NCBI RefSeq assembly: GCF_900637185.1
Contig: NZ_LR134352.1
Span: 3,772,001-3,836,000 of the forward strand
Direction of reading: 5' to 3'
DNA: 64,000 bases
Origin: Nocardia asteroides
GTDB taxonomy: Bacteria; Actinomycetota; Actinomycetes; Mycobacteriales; Mycobacteriaceae
Under the pieces are notes generated by a model. It was not told the origin of the DNA and made no database searches. It saw only the letters and a program-made list of their open reading frames with translations. A program made the translations under genes and the position numbers. Of this stretch, positions 1 through 10,129 are shown one piece after another. Numbering within the stretch: the stretch's first letter is position 1; the number at the start of each line of letters is the position of its first letter.

Positions 1-306
1 GAGGGCCAGCGCGTTGCTCGCGATCCCGACGACGATCTGGTCGGCGCGCAGGGCGATACTCCAGACCGCTTGCAGCACCCCGAAGATCAACGAGGCCAGC
101 ACGGCGGTGAGCGCGCCCAGCGTGGGGGAGCCGGTGGTCACGGCGCCGAGCACGCCGGCGAACGCGCCGGTCAGCATCATCGCCTCCACGCTCAGATTCA
201 GGACCCCGGCGCGTTCGCTGATCAGTTCGCCGCTCGCCGCGACCAGAATGGGCAGGGTGAAACCGATACCGCTGGTGGCGATGTCGGTGACCGTGTCGAG
301 ACTCAT
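1..306 (-). CDS. ABC transporter permease, second subunit (partial)
   Basis: This is the 5' end of a gene cut by the window edge; its start ATG is at 306 on the minus strand. The visible residues begin MSLDTVTDIATSGIGFTLP and continue into hydrophobic helices with the ERAGVLNLSVEAMM signature of the inner-membrane permeases that work with BMP lipoproteins (YufQ/NupQ-like branched permease fold). The start overlaps the stop of the upstream permease gene by four bases (ATGA), so the two are translationally coupled. It should form a heterodimeric channel with that permease. Substrate is inferred to be a nucleoside from the family, not from a binding residue. Confidence 0.85.
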   Translation of the reverse strand, partial: MSLDTVTDIATSGIGFTLPILVAASGELISERAGVLNLSVEAMMLTGAFAGVLGAVTTGSPTLGALTAVLASLIFGVLQAVWSIALRADQIVVGIASNALAL

Positions 307-1444
307 CGCGGCGCTCCCGCCAGATCGGTGGATTCGGTGCCCTGCGCAGCCGGGACCGGTGGGGGCGCGCCGGAACCGGCTGGGCGCGCCCGGGTCCAGA
401 GCGCGGCGCCCGCGATGAACACGATCATCAGCGATTCGACGACCGCGATGGTCGAGGCGGGCACGTTCGCCGCCAGCTGCAGGTTGATCCCGCCCGAGAC
501 GAGGAAACCCAGCAGCAGCGACACCGCGACAACCGCGGCCAGCGATCCGCGCGCCAGGAGCCCCACCACCAGGCCGGAGAATCCGTAGCCGGAAGAGAAT
601 CCCTCGGCCAGCACGAACGGCGCGGTGGCCACCAGCAGACCGCCCGCCACCCCGGCGCACGCGCCCGCGGCGGACAGGCTGAGGAATCGCAGCCGCCGCA
701 CCGGCAGGCCGAGGCGGGCCGCCGCGTCCGGATTGCGGCCGACCGCGCGCAGCCGGACACCGAGTGCGGTGTGCCGCACCCGGATCGCGGTGCCCAGCGC
801 CGCCACCAGGGCGATCCACAGCGCCACGGTGGCGGGGGAGCGGTCGATGCCCAGCAACGGCAGATGCGCCGCGGGGGTGAGCGGTGCGGACTGCGGCAGG
901 GTCTCCGAGGAGGTCACCGGCTGGCGCAGCAGGGCGGGCTCGTGCACCACCAGCAGGACCAGCGCCAGGCCGACGAAATTGAGCAGCAGCGTGGTGATGA
1001 TCTCGCTGGTACCGCGCCGCACCCGCAGGAAGGCCGCGATCGCCGCCCACGCCCAGCCCGCCGCCGCGGCGGCGAGCAGGACCGCGGGCAGGGTGATCGC
1101 GGCGGGCGCGCCGGTGAGGGTGGTGCCGATCGCGGTGGCGGCGATACCGCCGGCGCAGATCTGGCCCTCGCCGCCTACGTTCACCAGTCCGGCCCGGTGG
1201 GCGACGGTGAAGCCGACGGCGACCAGCATCAGCGTGGCGGCCACGTTGAGCGAGGCGCCCACGGCGTAGGGCGTGCCGAACATGCCGTCCCACAGTGCGG
1301 TCACGGTGGCGGCGGGAGCCGCACCCGCGACGGCCGCGAGGACCAGCCCGATCCCGCCCGCCGCGAGCATCGCCGCGGCCGCGACCACGAGCGGCTGATG
1401 CGCCCAGCGGCGCAGGGCGGCCACGCCGCCCGGAGGTGACACTC

Positions 1445-1448
<4 letters not shown>
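303..1448 (-). CDS. ABC transporter permease, first subunit (BMP/nucleoside type)
   Basis: A 381-residue integral membrane protein starting MRVSPPGG. It shows about eight to ten hydrophobic segments and the family signature RAGLVNVGGEGQICAGG near residue 90, found in YufP/NupP-like permeases paired with BMP-type binding proteins. The reading frame stays open far upstream, but the start at 1448 is chosen because it overlaps the ATPase stop (ATGA) and hydrophobic sequence begins soon after. It lies third in the order lipoprotein, ATPase, permease, permease. Expected role: half of the membrane channel that imports nucleosides or related compounds. Confidence 0.9.
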
Positions 1449-3004
<1,556 letters not shown>

Positions 3005-3010
3005 GACACC

Positions 3011-4003
3011 TCAGTACGGCTGGACCGCGCCGGTGGACAGCGCCGTCTTCGCCCGGGCGAGCGCGTCGGCGACGGCGGCGTCCTTGCTGCACAGTACGAA
3101 GTCGGTGCCGTGGTTGGGCGAGGTGAGCCCGAAGCGCACGTTCTCGGCCTTCCACGTCTCGTCGAGCACCGCCCGCACGGCGTACTCGACCTCGGCGCCG
3201 ATATCGGTGTGCACATAGCCGAGGTACACAGGGTTGGTGCAGTCGCCGGGAATCGGTCCACCGACCATCGCCGCGCCGGCCTGGGCGGCGGCCTGCTCCA
3301 TGCCCGCCTTGCCGAGGTTCACGATCTGGCCGAGCGCGCCCGCGCCCGCGCCGTAGTCGGCCAGCGCCGCCTGCTTGGCCTTGGCCGGATCGTTGAAATC
3401 GCCGACGTACTGCGGGGTCAGTACCTTCACCTCCGGCTTCGCGAAGCGGGCGCCGTTGCCGAAGGCGTTGGCGGCGTTGACGATCGCGGGCAGCTCCACG
3501 CCGCCGACGAACGCCACGGCGCCGTTCTTCGCCCCTGCCGCCGAGACCGCGCCGCTGAGGAATTCGGCCTCGGCCTGCTGCGGGTCGTAGTAGGCGAGGT
3601 TGGCCAGCGGGGTCGCGTCGGCGGGTCCGCCGATCTCGACGAACTTCACCTGCGGGAACTGCGGTGCCACCTTGCGCAGGTCGGCGTCGGTCTGGCCGCC
3701 GAGGGAGATCACCAGGTCGTTGGTGGAGGCGAAGCGGACCAGGGCCTGCTGATAGTCGCTCGCCGCGACCTGTTCGACCTTGCTCAGTTCCACCCGGTCG
3801 CCGAGCGACTCGGCGACGCGCTGGTAGCCGAGATAGCCCGACTGCATGAAGCCGGTGTCCGAGAGCGAACCGGGAAAGAAGACACCGACTTTCAGCGTGC
3901 CGCCCGCGCCGGAAGTGTCGGAGGACCCGCAGGCCGACAGCAGGGCGGCGGCGGCCAGCGCGGCCGAGGCTGCGGCGATCGCGCGCCGAGTGGACTTGTG
4001 CAC
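3011..4003 (-). CDS. BMP family ABC transporter substrate-binding lipoprotein
   Basis: A 330-residue lipoprotein with a basic N terminus, hydrophobic stretch and lipobox LLSAC (Cys25), so it should be anchored outside the membrane. The mature part starts LKVGVFFPGSLSDTGFMQSGYLGY, a pattern of the basic membrane protein (BMP/Med/PnrA) family that binds purine nucleosides; the later AVAFVGGVELPAIVNAANAF region also fits the two-lobed periplasmic-binding fold. It heads the importer operon ending at the left window edge. The start ATG at 4003 is preceded by a purine-rich AAGGAG motif. The divergent GntR regulator and the palindrome between them suggest repression lifted by the ligand. Confidence 0.92.
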   Translation of the reverse strand: MHKSTRRAIAAASAALAAAALLSACGSSDTSGAGGTLKVGVFFPGSLSDTGFMQSGYLGYQRVAESLGDRVELSKVEQVAASDYQQALVRFASTNDLVISLGGQTDADLRKVAPQFPQVKFVEIGGPADATPLANLAYYDPQQAEAEFLSGAVSAAGAKNGAVAFVGGVELPAIVNAANAFGNGARFAKPEVKVLTPQYVGDFNDPAKAKQAALADYGAGAGALGQIVNLGKAGMEQAAAQAGAAMVGGPIPGDCTNPVYLGYVHTDIGAEVEYAVRAVLDETWKAENVRFGLTSPNHGTDFVLCSKDAAVADALARAKTALSTGAVQPY

Positions 4004-4038
4004 GGGGTACTCCTTGGTCGAACGAACCGCCGAGATAG

Positions 4039-4048
4039 CGGTATACCG
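4039..4048. promoter_or_regulatory. Palindromic operator candidate CGGTATACCG
   Basis: A perfect 10-bp palindrome CGGTATACCG lies in the 136-bp divergent region between the BMP lipoprotein gene and the GntR/FCD gene; the outer bases extend the symmetry partly (AGCGGTATACCGTT). A GTATAC core is typical of operators bound by FCD-type GntR proteins. It sits 36 bases upstream of the lipoprotein start, where binding would affect that promoter. The assignment to the neighbouring regulator is inference from position and symmetry. Confidence 0.55.
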
Positions 4049-4139
4049 TTAAGTGTCAGCCTGAAGTGCCGACATGACGTGCGGATTACCGAAACGTAAG
4101 AATCGGGCGCTGGCGCACGGCGGGACTACCGTGGACGGG

Positions 4140-4886
4140 ATGCGGGTGCGCGAGGATGGTGCGGTGGCGGAAGAACCTGCGAAGAAGTCGCTGCGCGATC
4201 GGGCCTACGAGGAACTGCGCGACCGGATCATCGACCTGCGCCTGAGCCCGGGGCAGCGGCTGGTGGAACGCGAGCTCGCGACCGAGCTGGCGATCTCGCG
4301 GATCCCGTTGCGCGAGGCACTGCAGCTGCTCGAGCGCGAAGGGCTCGTGGTCATCGTGCCGCGTCAGGGCGCGATCGTCGCCCCGTTCACGGTGACCGAC
4401 GTGCGGGACCTGTTCGATGTCCGTGAGAGCCTGGAAGTGCTGGCCGCCCGGCTGGCCGCCGAGCGGGCTGATCCGGCGGGCTTGGCCGCCCTGCGCGAGC
4501 AGCTCGCCGCCGCTCGCCGGGCCACCGCCGCCGGTGATCAGGCCGCGATCGCCGCGGCCAATGCCGGCTTCCACACCCTGCTCGTCGAAGTCTCGGGCAA
4601 CCCGCTGCTGCAATCATTGCTGCGGCCCTTGGAATCTCGCGTCCGCTGGCTGTTCCACCTCACCAAGGAGCGCGACCCCGGCACCCAGTGCGACGAGCAC
4701 GAAGCCCTCTACGCCGCCATCGCCGCGGGCGATGCCGAGGCCGCCGCCGAGATCGCCTACCGGCACGTGGCCTCGGGCCGCGAACCCAGCCTCGCGCTGT
4801 CGGCCCAATGGTCCATGCCCGAGATCGACCCGGTCTCGGCCACCCGCACCCGCCAGCGCACCACCCACCGGGAGAAGACGGCCTGA
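4140..4886 (+). CDS. GntR family regulator, FCD (FadR) subfamily
   Basis: A 248-residue repressor with an N-terminal winged helix (residues about 15-80: SLRDRAYEELRDRIIDL, then ELAISRIPLREALQLLEREGLV) and a C-terminal all-helical FCD domain (VTDVRDLFDVRESLEVLAARLAAE, later the metal/ligand-type histidines in FHTLLVEVSGN and IAYRHVASG). An in-frame ATG exists at 4074, but 4140 lies nearer the conserved domain; GTG at 4164 is a further option. It is divergent from the ABC importer and probably its regulator, sensing a carboxylate or a catabolite as FCD proteins do. It converges on the LysR gene with a four-base gap. Confidence 0.88.
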   Translation: MRVREDGAVAEEPAKKSLRDRAYEELRDRIIDLRLSPGQRLVERELATELAISRIPLREALQLLEREGLVVIVPRQGAIVAPFTVTDVRDLFDVRESLEVLAARLAAERADPAGLAALREQLAAARRATAAGDQAAIAAANAGFHTLLVEVSGNPLLQSLLRPLESRVRWLFHLTKERDPGTQCDEHEALYAAIAAGDAEAAAEIAYRHVASGREPSLALSAQWSMPEIDPVSATRTRQRTTHREKTA

Positions 4887-4890
4887 CCCG

Positions 4891-5820
4891 TCAGGGTGAC
4901 GATCGAGCGCCCGGTCGGGCAGGTGTCGCGGTGCCGCTCTGTGCTGTGCGGGCGGCGTCGCGCAGGGTGGTGCGGGCGGCGTGGATGGCTGGGTGGGTGG
5001 CGGTGCCGTTGCGGTAGGCGAGGTGGGTGTGGCGGCGGGTGGTCAGCGGGGTGAGGGTGACGTCGCCGAGCGGGGACGGCAGGGCCATGGCCGGGACGAT
5101 GGCGGCGCCCGCGTCGGCGGCGACCAGGGCCAGGACGGTGGTGAAGTCGTCGGCGTGGTGACGGATGCGCGGGGTGAAGCCGGTGGCCAGGCAGGCGCGC
5201 AGGGTGACGGTGTGGCACAGGGTGCCCGGTGTGCCCGCGATCCACGGGGACGCGGCGGTGGCGCGCAGCGGGTCGGTGGCCGGGACCGGGTGGCGGGTGG
5301 CCAGGAAGACGGTCTCGGTGTGCAGCGGCTCGGTATGGATGGCCGGGTCGGGGATGGCGGGGACCAGGTCGTAGTCGTGGGTCAGGGCGATGTCGAGGGT
5401 GCCCGCGCGCAGGGCGTCGGGGACCTCGGCGGGGTCGAGCTCGGTGACGGTGAGTTCGAGCCGGGGATGGGCGGTGCTCAGGGCCACCAGCGCGGGCGAC
5501 AGCAGGGTCCGGGCCGCGGTGGGGAACGCGCCGATCCGCAGCGTGCCGACGAGTTCGTCCCGGACACAGGACAATTCGGCGTCGGCCCGCTCGAGGGCGG
5601 CGAGGATGGTCTCGGTGTGGCCGACGAGCAGATGCGCGGCCGGGGTGAGCGTCACCCGCCTGCCCGTGCGCTCCAGCAGCGACACCCCCGCCTCGCGTTC
5701 GAGCGCGGTGAGCTGTTGGGAGACCGCCGAGGGGGTGTAGCTGAGCGCGTCGGCGACCGCGGCGATGGTGCCGCGATGAGCGAGTTCGCGCAGCAGGCGG
5801 AGTTTGCGGACGTCGAGCAT
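4891..5820 (-). CDS. LysR family transcriptional regulator
   Basis: A 309-residue LysR protein. Residues 1-62 form the winged helix-turn-helix (LRLLRELAHRGTIAAVADAL, then TPSAVSQQLTALEREAGVSLLER), followed by a linker helix and a substrate-binding domain that starts LVGTLRIGAFPTAARTLLSPAL. It is divergent from the DapA-family lyase gene with 71 bases between starts, the usual arrangement of a LysR activator with its target. The C-terminal tail is rich in Pro, Ala and Arg and probably disordered. Effector unknown. Confidence 0.88.
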   Translation of the reverse strand: MLDVRKLRLLRELAHRGTIAAVADALSYTPSAVSQQLTALEREAGVSLLERTGRRVTLTPAAHLLVGHTETILAALERADAELSCVRDELVGTLRIGAFPTAARTLLSPALVALSTAHPRLELTVTELDPAEVPDALRAGTLDIALTHDYDLVPAIPDPAIHTEPLHTETVFLATRHPVPATDPLRATAASPWIAGTPGTLCHTVTLRACLATGFTPRIRHHADDFTTVLALVAADAGAAIVPAMALPSPLGDVTLTPLTTRRHTHLAYRNGTATHPAIHAARTTLRDAARTAQSGTATPARPGARSSP

Positions 5821-5857
5821 CAGTTCATCTTACGGTCGCCGTCACCAATGTGAACTG
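5821..5857. promoter_or_regulatory. Inverted repeat CAGTTCA / TGAACTG between LysR and lyase genes
   Basis: The divergent region between the LysR and lyase genes has a perfect 7-bp inverted repeat: CAGTTCA at 5821-5827 and TGAACTG at 5851-5857, three helical turns apart. The left arm abuts the LysR start codon. Two half-sites spaced this way could hold a LysR tetramer, but the spacing is longer than the classic T-N11-A box. Inference only. Confidence 0.35.
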
Positions 5858-5891
5858 GACCTGATGTATCGGTCGGCTCGACCATGGACCC

Positions 5892-6785
5892 ATGACATCG
5901 CTGCAGGGACTGTTCGTCCCCATGATCACCCCCTTCGCCGCCGACGGCGCGGTCGCCGCCGACGCACTGGCACAGCACGCCCACCGCGTCCTCGACGCGG
6001 GCGCGACCGGGCTCGTCGCCCTGGGCACCACCGCCGAACCGTCGACCCTCACCGCCGCGGAACGCGCGCTGGTGCTCGACGTGTGCGCCGCCGTCTGCGC
6101 CGAACGCGACGCCCCGCTCATCGTGTGCGCCGGCGGCAACGCCACCGCCGACTCGGTCGCGGCCGTCGGCGCACTGCGACATCCGGTCGCCGGGGTGCTC
6201 GCCGTGGTGCCGTACTACGTGCGGCCGAGCGAGGAGGGCGTCGTCGCGCACTTCACCGCGCTGGCCGCCGCGAGCCCGGCGCCGGTGTTCGTCTACGACG
6301 TGCCCTACCGCACCGCGCGCCCGCTGTGCGGCGACACCCTCGTGCGGCTGGCGAGCATTCCGAACATCGCCGGATTCAAGCATTCGGTCGGCGGAGTCGA
6401 CGCGGCCAGCGTGGAACTCCTCGCCAGAGCCGGCGCGACGACGACGGTGCTGTGCGGCGACGACCGCTTCGCCTCACCGCTGCTCGCGCTCGGCGCCCGC
6501 GGCGGCATCCTGGCCGCCGCGAACATCGCTCCCGGCGCGTACGCCGCGCTGATCGCGGCCTGGCTGGCCGACGACGCGGCCCGCGGCCGGGCTCTGGGCC
6601 ACCGCCTCGACGCGCTCGGCGCCGCCCTGTTCGCCGAACCCAATCCGACGGTCGTCAAGGCGGTCCTGGCCGCGCGCGGGGAGATCCCGAGTGCGGCGGT
6701 TCGCCTGCCGTTGTTGTCCGCTTCGCCGGAATCGACGGCGGCGGCCCTGGCCGCCGCGGAGACACTCGCCGCCGCGCCGGGGTGA
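5892..6785 (+). CDS. Dihydrodipicolinate synthase/N-acetylneuraminate lyase family protein
   Basis: A 297-residue class I aldolase of the DapA/NanA superfamily (TIM barrel). Visible catalytic elements are the GTTAEPSTLT loop (residues 45-54, family GTTGE), Tyr135 in VYDVPYRTA, and the Schiff-base lysine K163 in IAGFKHSVGG. It should catalyse condensation or cleavage of pyruvate with an aldehyde. A housekeeping DapA role is unlikely to be assured, because the gene is alone next to a divergent LysR regulator rather than in a lysine operon; a catabolic aldolase/lyase is equally possible. The MFS exporter gene follows 64 bases later. Confidence 0.85.
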   Translation: MTSLQGLFVPMITPFAADGAVAADALAQHAHRVLDAGATGLVALGTTAEPSTLTAAERALVLDVCAAVCAERDAPLIVCAGGNATADSVAAVGALRHPVAGVLAVVPYYVRPSEEGVVAHFTALAAASPAPVFVYDVPYRTARPLCGDTLVRLASIPNIAGFKHSVGGVDAASVELLARAGATTTVLCGDDRFASPLLALGARGGILAAANIAPGAYAALIAAWLADDAARGRALGHRLDALGAALFAEPNPTVVKAVLAARGEIPSAAVRLPLLSASPESTAAALAAAETLAAAPG

Positions 6786-6849
6786 AGAACCAGGTCACGA
6801 ACAATAAATTTCGCTGGTCTTCCGAACGAAAAGGTGCCAGGCTCAAGCG

Positions 6850-8376
6850 GTGACGAAACCTCCGGATATCGGCGCCGCCGATCCCACCTCCGACAAGCTG
6901 GACGCCGCCGTACTCAAGGTCGCGGGCGTCGTCGTCCTCGGTGCGGTGATGTCGATCCTCGACATCACCGTGGTCACCGTCGCGATCCCGACCTTCATGG
7001 AGGACTTCCAGGCCTCCGTCGAGGTGGTCGCGTGGACCATGACCGGCTACACCCTGGCGCTGGCCTCGGTCATCCCGTTGACCGGATGGGCCGCCGACCG
7101 CTTCGGCACCAAACGCCTCTATATGGCGGCGCTGTCGTTCTTCATCCTCGGTTCCGTGCTGTGCTCGATGGCGTGGAGCATCGAGTCGCTGGTGGCGTTC
7201 CGCGTCATCCAGGGCATCGGCGGCGGCATGCTCATGCCGCTGGGCATGACGATCATGACCCACGCCGCGGGTCCGCAGCGGATCGGTCGCGTGATGGCCG
7301 TCCTCGGTGTGCCGATGCTGCTCGGCCCGATCTGCGGTCCGATCCTGGGTGGCTGGCTGATCGACGCCTTCAGCTGGCACTGGATCTTCCTCATCAACCT
7401 GCCGCTGGGCCTGGTCGCGCTGGTGCTGGCCTACATCGTGTTCGCGCCCGACAAGCCCAAGGTGTCGGAATCGTTCGACTTCGTCGGCATGCTGCTGGCC
7501 TCGCCCGGTCTGGCGCTGTTCCTGTTCGGTGTCTCCTCCATCCCGGAGAAGGGCACGGTGCTCGCCGCGCGCGTGCTGATCCCGGCGATCATCGGCGCGA
7601 TCCTGCTGGTGGCGTTCGTGTTCCATGCGCTGCGCACCGACCATCCGCTGATCGACCTGCGCCTGTTCAAGAACCCGTCGCTGCGCTCCTCGGTGCTCAC
7701 CATGTCGCTGTTCGCCACGGCGTTCTTCGGCGCCGGCTTCCTGCTGCCGAACTACCTGCAGCAGGTCCGCGGTGAGACGGCGCTGGACTCGGGTCTGCTG
7801 ATGGCCCCGCAGGGCATCGGCGCCATGCTGACCATGCCCATCGCGGGCTTCCTGGTCGACAAGATCGGCCCCGGCAAGATCGTCATGGTCGGCATCACCC
7901 TCATCACCGCCGGTCTGGCCGGCTTCACCCAGCTGGAATCGGACACCTCGTACCTGCTGATCGGCGGCGCGCTGTTCGTGATGGGTCTGGGCATGGGCTG
8001 CACCATGATGCCGGTGATGACCGCGGCCATCCAGACGCTCTCGCACGCCCAGGTCGCGCGCGGATCGACGCTGATGAACATCATCAACCAGACCGCCGCC
8101 TCGATCGGCACCGCGACCATGTCGGTGGTGCTGGCCGCCCAGCTCAACGACAATCCCGCGGCGGGCATCGGCATCGCGTCCAACGTCAAACCCGAGATCG
8201 CGGCGCAGTTCCCGCCCGCGGTCATCCAACAGGGCCTCGACCTCGCGGCCGAGGCGTTCAGCAACACCTACTGGGTGACGGTCATCCTGGCCGCGCTGAC
8301 GCTGATCCCGGCGTTCTTCCTGCCACGCACCAAACCGGCGGCCCCGGTCGACGCGGAAGCTTCGATCATGGTCTAG
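6850..8376 (+). CDS. MFS transporter, DHA2 family (EmrB/QacA type multidrug exporter)
   Basis: A 508-residue protein with about 14 hydrophobic segments. It starts with GTG at 6850; the first helix (VVLGAVMSILDITVVTVAIP) carries the DHA2 motif LDxTVVNVALP, followed by WTMTGYTLALAS and the motif-A loop GWAADRFGTKR. Motif C is visible as GVPMLLGPICGPILGGWLI. These features place it with proton-driven 14-helix drug exporters. It follows the lyase gene on the same strand and is closed by a strong hairpin. Substrate cannot be read from sequence. Confidence 0.9.
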   Translation: MTKPPDIGAADPTSDKLDAAVLKVAGVVVLGAVMSILDITVVTVAIPTFMEDFQASVEVVAWTMTGYTLALASVIPLTGWAADRFGTKRLYMAALSFFILGSVLCSMAWSIESLVAFRVIQGIGGGMLMPLGMTIMTHAAGPQRIGRVMAVLGVPMLLGPICGPILGGWLIDAFSWHWIFLINLPLGLVALVLAYIVFAPDKPKVSESFDFVGMLLASPGLALFLFGVSSIPEKGTVLAARVLIPAIIGAILLVAFVFHALRTDHPLIDLRLFKNPSLRSSVLTMSLFATAFFGAGFLLPNYLQQVRGETALDSGLLMAPQGIGAMLTMPIAGFLVDKIGPGKIVMVGITLITAGLAGFTQLESDTSYLLIGGALFVMGLGMGCTMMPVMTAAIQTLSHAQVARGSTLMNIINQTAASIGTATMSVVLAAQLNDNPAAGIGIASNVKPEIAAQFPPAVIQQGLDLAAEAFSNTYWVTVILAALTLIPAFFLPRTKPAAPVDAEASIMV

Positions 8377-8388
8377 CTGTCGCGCACA

Positions 8389-8429
8389 CGAAAGCCCGGG
8401 CGGAACACGCAGTTCCGCCCGGGCTTTCG
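8389..8429. terminator. Bidirectional stem-loop terminator
   Basis: A perfect 18-bp stem (left arm 8389-8406, right arm 8412-8429) with a five-base loop lies between the convergent exporter and cysteine desulfurase genes. Because CGAAAG/CTTTCG ends the stem, each strand has a short T run in its 3' arm, so it can stop transcription from both sides. Confidence 0.9.
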
Positions 8430-8434
8430 TCGTG

Positions 8435-10129
8435 TCAACGGCGTTCGGCGATCTCGCGCAGCACCCGCACCATCCGATCGATCTCGTCGACGGTGTTGTA
8501 GAAGGCGAACGAGGGCCGCACGGTCGCCTCGACCCCGAGCCTGCGCAGGATCGGCTGCGCGCAATGATGCCCGGCCCGCACCGCGATGCCGCGTTCGTTC
8601 ATGGCGCGGCCGATGTCGACCGGATCGCACCCGTCGAGCACGAACGACAGCACGCTCGCCTTCTCCGCCGCGGTGCCGATGAGCCGGACCCCGGGGACCG
8701 CGGCCACCAGCGGGGTGGCGTAGGCGAGCAGTTCGTGCTCGTAGCGGCCGATCGCGTCCATGCCGATTCGCTGCACGTAGTCGAGCGCGGCCGCCAGGCC
8801 CACCGCGTCGGCGATGCTGCCGGTGCCCGCCTCGAACCGCCCCGGCGCCGGCTGGAACAGCGACCGTTCCAGGGTGACGTCGGCGATCATGTTCCCGCCG
8901 CCCTGCCACGGCGGCATGTCCTCGAGCACCGTGGACCTGCCGTAGACCGCGCCGATCCCGGTGGGCCCGAACACCTTGTGGCCGGAGAACACGAAGAAAT
9001 CGGCGTCGATCGCCCGCACGTCGATCGGGGTGTGCGGGGCCGACTGCGCGCCGTCGATCAGCACCGTCGCCCCGACCCGCCGTGCGGCGGCGACGAGGTC
9101 ACGCACCGGGGTGATCGTGCCGAGCGCGTTGGACACGTGCGTCACCGACACCAGTTTGGTGCGCTCGGTGAGCAACCGGGTGTACTCGTCGAGCAGCAGC
9201 TGCCCGCGATCGTCGACCGGGGCGACCTGGATCCGCGCGCCGGTCTCGGCGGCCAGCAGCTGCCACGGCACGATATTGGCGTGGTGCTCGAGGTGCGAGA
9301 TCAGGATCTCGTCACCGGCGCGCAGATTCTTGCGGCCCCAGGTCTGGGCGATCAGGTTGATGCCCTCGGTGGCCCCGCGCACGAACACGATCTCCTGCGC
9401 CGAACCCGCGCCGAGGAATCGGGCGACGGTCTCGCGCGCCTGCTCGTAGGCGTCGGTCGAGCGGGCCGCCAATTCGTGCGCGGCCCGGTGGATATTGGAG
9501 TTCTCGTGCGCGTAGAAGTGCGCCAGCCGATCGATGACCGCCCGCGGCTTCTGCGTGGTGGCCGCGTTGTCGAACCACACCAGCTGATGCCCGTTGACCC
9601 GCTCGGCCAGGATCGGGAAATCGGCGCGCACGGCGTGCACGTCGAACGGCGGGTGCGGGTCCGGTGCCACCGGCGGCGCCCCGGCGCCGTCGAGGAAATA
9701 GAACGACGGCGAGCCGGCGGCCGCGGGCGGGCCGGGCGAGCGCGGCGGGGACAGGATCTCCCGCAGCGACGGCAGCACCGCGAGGAACGGGTCGACGTGC
9801 ACGGCCTCGGGCTGCGGCGCGACGGCCGCGGGCACGTGCTCGGCGCCCCATCCCGGCACCGCGGGCGCCGCGGTGGGCCCGCCGGGAACCGCAGCGCCCG
9901 CTCCGGTGATCGGTGGTGCGGGCCGGAAGGCCGGCGGCGCCGACGTGCCCGGCGCCGGCGGGGTGAACGGCGGCGACGGTGAATCCGGTTGCAGCAGGGA
10001 CACACCCGGTGTGCCCGTGGCCCCGGTCGGCAGCGCGGCGAAGAACTCGCCGGCGAGGCGGGCGAGCGTCGCCTCGTCCGGCAGTCCGTCGCCGCCCGCC
10101 TCAGCTCCGGTAGGTCGGGGCGTAGTCAT
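8435..10129 (-). CDS. Encapsulin cargo: SufS-type cysteine desulfurase with long disordered N-terminal domain
   Basis: A 564-residue PLP enzyme. Residues 1-160 are rich in Pro, Ala and Gly with two helix-like islands (ATLARLAGEFFAALP at about 20-34; DPFLAVLPSLREIL at about 113-126). The catalytic domain starts near 163 (FDVHAVRADFPIL) and has the PLP lysine K385 in FSGHKVFGP and the persulfide cysteine C523 in RAGHHCAQP. It should convert L-cysteine to L-alanine plus enzyme-bound sulfane sulfur. The start overlaps the encapsulin gene by 29 bases. In family 2A encapsulin systems such N-extended desulfurases are the cargo and the extension directs loading, so this enzyme probably works inside the shell. 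Confidence 0.93.
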   Translation of the reverse strand: MTTPRPTGAEAGGDGLPDEATLARLAGEFFAALPTGATGTPGVSLLQPDSPSPPFTPPAPGTSAPPAFRPAPPITGAGAAVPGGPTAAPAVPGWGAEHVPAAVAPQPEAVHVDPFLAVLPSLREILSPPRSPGPPAAAGSPSFYFLDGAGAPPVAPDPHPPFDVHAVRADFPILAERVNGHQLVWFDNAATTQKPRAVIDRLAHFYAHENSNIHRAAHELAARSTDAYEQARETVARFLGAGSAQEIVFVRGATEGINLIAQTWGRKNLRAGDEILISHLEHHANIVPWQLLAAETGARIQVAPVDDRGQLLLDEYTRLLTERTKLVSVTHVSNALGTITPVRDLVAAARRVGATVLIDGAQSAPHTPIDVRAIDADFFVFSGHKVFGPTGIGAVYGRSTVLEDMPPWQGGGNMIADVTLERSLFQPAPGRFEAGTGSIADAVGLAAALDYVQRIGMDAIGRYEHELLAYATPLVAAVPGVRLIGTAAEKASVLSFVLDGCDPVDIGRAMNERGIAVRAGHHCAQPILRRLGVEATVRPSFAFYNTVDEIDRMVRVLREIAERR

